A stretch of 32,641 nt of DNA. It comes from CAYFUF01 sp964394795 (lineage in GTDB: Bacteria; Bacillota; Clostridia; Tissierellales; Peptoniphilaceae). The DNA is taken from contig CAYMYX010000017.1 in the NCBI GenBank assembly GCA_964394795.1, forward strand, positions 1 through 32,641, written 5' to 3'. Position numbers and translations under genes: made by a program. A model generated the notes under the pieces. The model made no database searches, was not told where the DNA came from, and saw only the letters and a program-made list of their open reading frames with translations. Below are positions 30,336 through 32,641 of this stretch, in pieces. The stretch's first letter is position 1; every line of letters starts with the position of its first letter.

Positions 30336-30816
30336 GGCCCACCTCCGCATTTAATCTACCAGATGCCCGATCATCAAAATATGCTCTTAGCGCTCTTGCC
30401 TGGGACATGTAGCCCGTGCAGCGACATAGGTTCCCTTTAAGGTAAGAGATGATCTTTTCATCGTCAGGATTTTCTTCCTCCCGACCCAAGGCGACTGTGC
30501 AGACGATATAACCCGGATTGCAAAATCCGCATTGATCAGCTCCTTCCCCTGCTAAGTAAGGGCGGATATACTTAGCTTCTTCCTCCAAACCTTCTAAAGT
30601 CTCAATGTCCTTGCCTTCACAACGAGCAGCCAATGTTGAGCAAGACAGACTAGCTTTGCCATCGATAATCACTGTACATAGACCACAATTAGAGGTGTCA
30701 CAACCGCGTTTAACACTCTTAAACCCATGGCGGCGAAGGAAGTCAATAAGCATTTCATCTGGCTGGACGGTATCAGTGATAGCTTTCCCGTTGACTCGCA
30801 AACTTAATTTAATCAT
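30328..30816 (-). CDS. Molybdenum hydroxylase 2Fe-2S subunit (XDH family)
   Basis: This small subunit carries two 2Fe-2S clusters that pass electrons from the Mo site to FAD. The 162 residues have the plant-type ferredoxin cluster Cys39, Cys44, Cys47 and Cys59 (GCDTSNCGLC) and the second, helical-domain cluster Cys96, Cys99, Cys131 and Cys133 (QCGFCNPG, NLCRCTGY). All eight ligands are intact. It begins 12 bp after the FAD subunit gene and overlaps the large subunit by 8 bp, so the three proteins should be made together. Confidence 0.92.
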   Translation of the reverse strand: MIKLSLRVNGKAITDTVQPDEMLIDFLRRHGFKSVKRGCDTSNCGLCTVIIDGKASLSCSTLAARCEGKDIETLEGLEEEAKYIRPYLAGEGADQCGFCNPGYIVCTVALGREEENPDDEKIISYLKGNLCRCTGYMSQARALRAYFDDRASGRLNAEVGHE

Positions 30817-30828
30817 AGCATCCGTCTC

Positions 30829-31647
30829 CTAGCTTTCTTTCCATTGACTATATAGGTCTGTGAGCAAAATAATGGCTAAATTTCTGCGATAAGCTGCTGA
30901 AGCTTTCACATTGCTTGCGAAATTGAAATCGGTAATCAAAGAAGTAAACCCTTCTTTTAATTCATCTCGATTCTTTGCCTCGCCAAGCTTCGCCCACTCT
31001 TCAGAGCTTAAATCTTTACTCTTCGCTAATGCCGGCCTAGCTCCTACGCAAATCCTAGCGGTCTTTCCGTCTTCAGCAACCACTAATGAAGCATTTGCGC
31101 ATGGTAAATCACCGGAATCTAAACGATAGTTTTTATAAAAAGTCGACTTATATTCCTTAGTCAGATATATGTATTTAACCAAGTCATTCCGATAATCACC
31201 CTGAGTGAAGTCCTCCATAGAAAGAAGACCCGCCGCTTCTAGTTCGACATAAGCACCAATAGCTAAAAGGAGGTTACATACATCAGAAAAACCTGCCTTC
31301 ATGGCTACGCTTCCCCCTATCGTTGCTCCGTTCCTAAACTGGACACCTACTATGCCATCTACACAGTCTTTATTCGCATCTTGGAGCAAAACGCTTATGC
31401 TCTCATTATTTTCAAATTCACCTAAAGTTACCATTGCTCCTAATTGGATTGCTTGTCCTAAATCAGGATGGTTGACTTCCTTAATCTTATTTAAGCCTAA
31501 GGCACTGAGATCTATACCTTCTCGGATGACCCCATCCCCTAGTTTCAGCCACATCAACCCGCCAAGATACCTAGCCCCTCTTTTTTGGGCAAGCTCATAA
31601 GCTTCTTGACTGCTGCTAACTTCTGTTAATTGCATCATTGTGAACAT
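30829..31647 (-). CDS. Molybdenum hydroxylase FAD-binding subunit (XDH family)
   Basis: This medium subunit binds FAD and hands electrons to NAD or another acceptor. The 272 residues match the FAD_binding_5 / CO dehydrogenase flavoprotein C-terminal architecture: a first pyrophosphate loop near ARYLGG (26-30), the second loop RNGATIGGSVA (105-115), and a C-terminal domain with CANASLVVAEDGKTARICVG. It is first in its operon, with GAGGTGG ahead of the ATG, and follows a clear promoter (31701-31729). The order FAD, 2Fe-2S, Mo is usual for the family. Nearby purine-catabolism genes are absent, so physiology is open. Confidence 0.88.
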   Translation of the reverse strand: MFTMMQLTEVSSSQEAYELAQKRGARYLGGLMWLKLGDGVIREGIDLSALGLNKIKEVNHPDLGQAIQLGAMVTLGEFENNESISVLLQDANKDCVDGIVGVQFRNGATIGGSVAMKAGFSDVCNLLLAIGAYVELEAAGLLSMEDFTQGDYRNDLVKYIYLTKEYKSTFYKNYRLDSGDLPCANASLVVAEDGKTARICVGARPALAKSKDLSSEEWAKLGEAKNRDELKEGFTSLITDFNFASNVKASAAYRRNLAIILLTDLYSQWKES

Positions 31648-31700
31648 GCTGCCACCTCGTATTCCCCAAAAGTTGTTGTAATCTGTTTCTCTCTGCTTTC

Positions 31701-31729
31701 ATTATATAACATCCGCTATAGACCGTCAC
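31701..31729 (-). promoter_or_regulatory. Promoter of the hydroxylase operon
   Basis: A perfect -10 TATAAT (31701-31706) and -35 GTGACG (31724-31729, matching TGAC of TTGACA) have a 17-bp spacer. It lies immediately after the tsf terminator. The predicted leader of about 46 nt is too short for a purine riboswitch. Confidence 0.68.
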
Positions 31730-31730
31730 A

Positions 31731-31775
31731 TAACAAAACGCCTTAATCTACCAAATGTATGGTTGATTAAGGCGT
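31731..31775 (-). terminator. Intrinsic terminator after tsf
   Basis: A perfect 11-bp stem, ACGCCTTAATC with GATTAAGGCGT (31765-31775 and 31738-31748), can be extended inward by four more pairs past one mismatch. It is followed on the minus strand by TTTTGTT. It starts about 20 bp after the tsf stop and ends the rpsB-tsf transcript before the hydroxylase promoter. Confidence 0.9.
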
Positions 31776-31795
31776 ATATTACTTTGATTAAAGAA

Positions 31796-32464
31796 TTAAC
31801 CGTTGATTTGCTTTGCTACTTCTTCAGCAAAATTTTCTTCTCTCTTTTCAAGACCCTCGCCAACTTCGAAGCGAACGAAACGACGGATAACGATGTTTTC
31901 ACCAATCTTCGCTACTAGGTTTTGACGAACTTGCTCGATTGTTAGGTCTGGATCGAGAATGTACTTTTGATCAAGTAAGCAAATCTCTTCATAGAATTTG
32001 TTGAGACGGCCTTCGACCTTCTTTTCAGCAATCATCTGACGTCTGTCTTCAGGCATATTAGCATCGCTCTCGTTCAGGGCTTGTTCAGTTAAGATGCTGC
32101 GCTCACGTGCAACTTCGTCTTCAGGAACTTCATCACGAGAAACGTACTTTGGATTTTGAGATGTAACTTGTAAGCAAATATTATGAACAAATTCTTTAAA
32201 GTCATCGTTCTTTGCTACAAAGTCAGTTTCAGAGTTTACTTCAACAATACAACCAACGCGTCCGTTGTGTACGTAAGAATCGATTAAACCCTCAGCAGCG
32301 ATACGGCTACCTTTCTTAACTGATTTGGCGATACCCTTCTCACGAAGAATGTCTGCAGCCTTATCGATGTTACCTTCTGCTTCTACTAGGGCATTCTTAC
32401 AGTCCATCATTCCTGCACCGGTCATATCTCTTAATGCTTTTACATCACTTGCTTTAATATCCAC
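31796..32464 (-). CDS. tsf: Translation elongation factor Ts
   Basis: EF-Ts exchanges GDP for GTP on EF-Tu. The 222 residues are the short form found in many Clostridia (E. coli has 283). They hold the N-terminal UBA-like module (VKALRDMTGAGMMDCKNAL), the EF-Tu contact motif TDFVAKND (79-86) and one long core subdomain. The start codon is GTG at 32464, backed by a perfect AAAGGAGG at proper spacing. It follows rpsB by 26 bp, the universal rpsB-tsf pair, and is closed by a terminator instead of running into pyrH. Confidence 0.97.
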   Translation of the reverse strand: MDIKASDVKALRDMTGAGMMDCKNALVEAEGNIDKAADILREKGIAKSVKKGSRIAAEGLIDSYVHNGRVGCIVEVNSETDFVAKNDDFKEFVHNICLQVTSQNPKYVSRDEVPEDEVARERSILTEQALNESDANMPEDRRQMIAEKKVEGRLNKFYEEICLLDQKYILDPDLTIEQVRQNLVAKIGENIVIRRFVRFEVGEGLEKREENFAEEVAKQING

Positions 32465-32490
32465 AGTAACCTCCTTTAGATTCAGTTAAC

Positions 32491-32641
32491 TTATTCTACG
32501 TCAGCTTCTTGTTCTTCAACGCGTGCTTCTTCAGCCTCTGCTTCAGCTTCTTCGATAACTACTTCGTGCTCTTCTTCAATCTCTTCAACAGTTTCTTCTG
32601 CTTGTGTTGCTACTTCAGTCTCTTCACTAGCTTCAACAACT
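32491..32641 (-). CDS. rpsB: 30S ribosomal protein S2, C-terminal tail (partial, cut by right edge)
   Basis: Only the last 49 codons and the TAA are in the window. They are low complexity and very acidic (runs such as VEEIEEEHEVV and EEAEAEAEEA). The conserved S2 domains lie outside, so the call rests on position: a frame open to the edge, ending 26 bp before tsf, in the rpsB-tsf arrangement shared by nearly all bacteria. Acidic C-terminal extensions of S2 are common in Bacillota. Confidence 0.8.
   Translation of the reverse strand, partial: VVEASEETEVATQAEETVEEIEEEHEVVIEEAEAEAEEARVEEQEADVE

Noticed and set aside
30328..30816. CO dehydrogenase (CoxS/CoxM/CoxL) identity for the hydroxylase operon
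   Set aside because: The large subunit lacks the AYxCSFR active-site loop and instead has AYRGYGATQG and STQIPFHVRR, as in xanthine dehydrogenase-type enzymes.
31648..31694. Purine riboswitch ahead of the hydroxylase operon
   Set aside because: The predicted leader is only about 46 nt and shows no three-way junction; too short for a purine aptamer plus expression platform.

Overview
The window looks like a chromosomal housekeeping block from a Gram-positive, low-to-moderate GC bacterium of the phylum Bacillota. The evidence is PolC-type DNA polymerase III, RNase Y, the rimP-nusA-rnpM-infB-rbfA cluster, NrnA between rbfA and truB, strong AGGAGG ribosome binding sites and U-tailed intrinsic terminators. 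The order uppS-cdsA-rseP-ispG-polC-rimP and the rbfA-nrnA-truB-ribF order are closer to Clostridia/Tissierellia than to Bacilli, but I cannot name the genus. Every gene I can support is on the minus strand, so the block is read from the right edge to the left.

Layout in transcription order: (1) the 3' end of rpsB and tsf, closed by a strong terminator; (2) a three-gene molybdenum hydroxylase (xanthine dehydrogenase family) operon with its own promoter, sitting between tsf and pyrH, which are neighbours in most bacteria; (3) pyrH, frr, uppS, cdsA, rseP, ispG and polC, packed with short gaps or overlaps (nucleotide supply, ribosome recycling, envelope lipid carrier and phospholipid precursors, intramembrane protease, isoprenoids, replication); (4) a promoter and an early terminator-like hairpin ahead of rimP, then nusA, rnpM, infB, rbfA, nrnA, truB and ribF (ribosome assembly, transcription elongation, initiation, RNA turnover and modification); (5) rpsO with its own promoter, structured leader and terminator; (6) a lipid kinase gene; (7) pnp with a leader hairpin and a very long terminator stem; (8) ftsK, pgsA, recA and rny, closed by a terminator; (9) the end of an IS21-family insertion sequence whose istA is broken by an in-frame TGA and which runs off the left edge.

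No tRNA, rRNA, CRISPR array, prophage or plus-strand gene is supported. The longest gene-free stretch (1413-1686) holds the IS21 end and the rny terminator. I do not see an obviously new multi-gene system. The observations most worth following are: a PolC whose PHP domain has lost most of its metal ligands while its exonuclease and polymerase residues are intact; the attenuator-like hairpin in the rimP-nusA leader; the rpsO promoter and leader structure; the hydroxylase operon embedded in the translation/nucleotide cluster; and the Trp-to-TGA interruption of istA beside a four-copy terminal repeat array.
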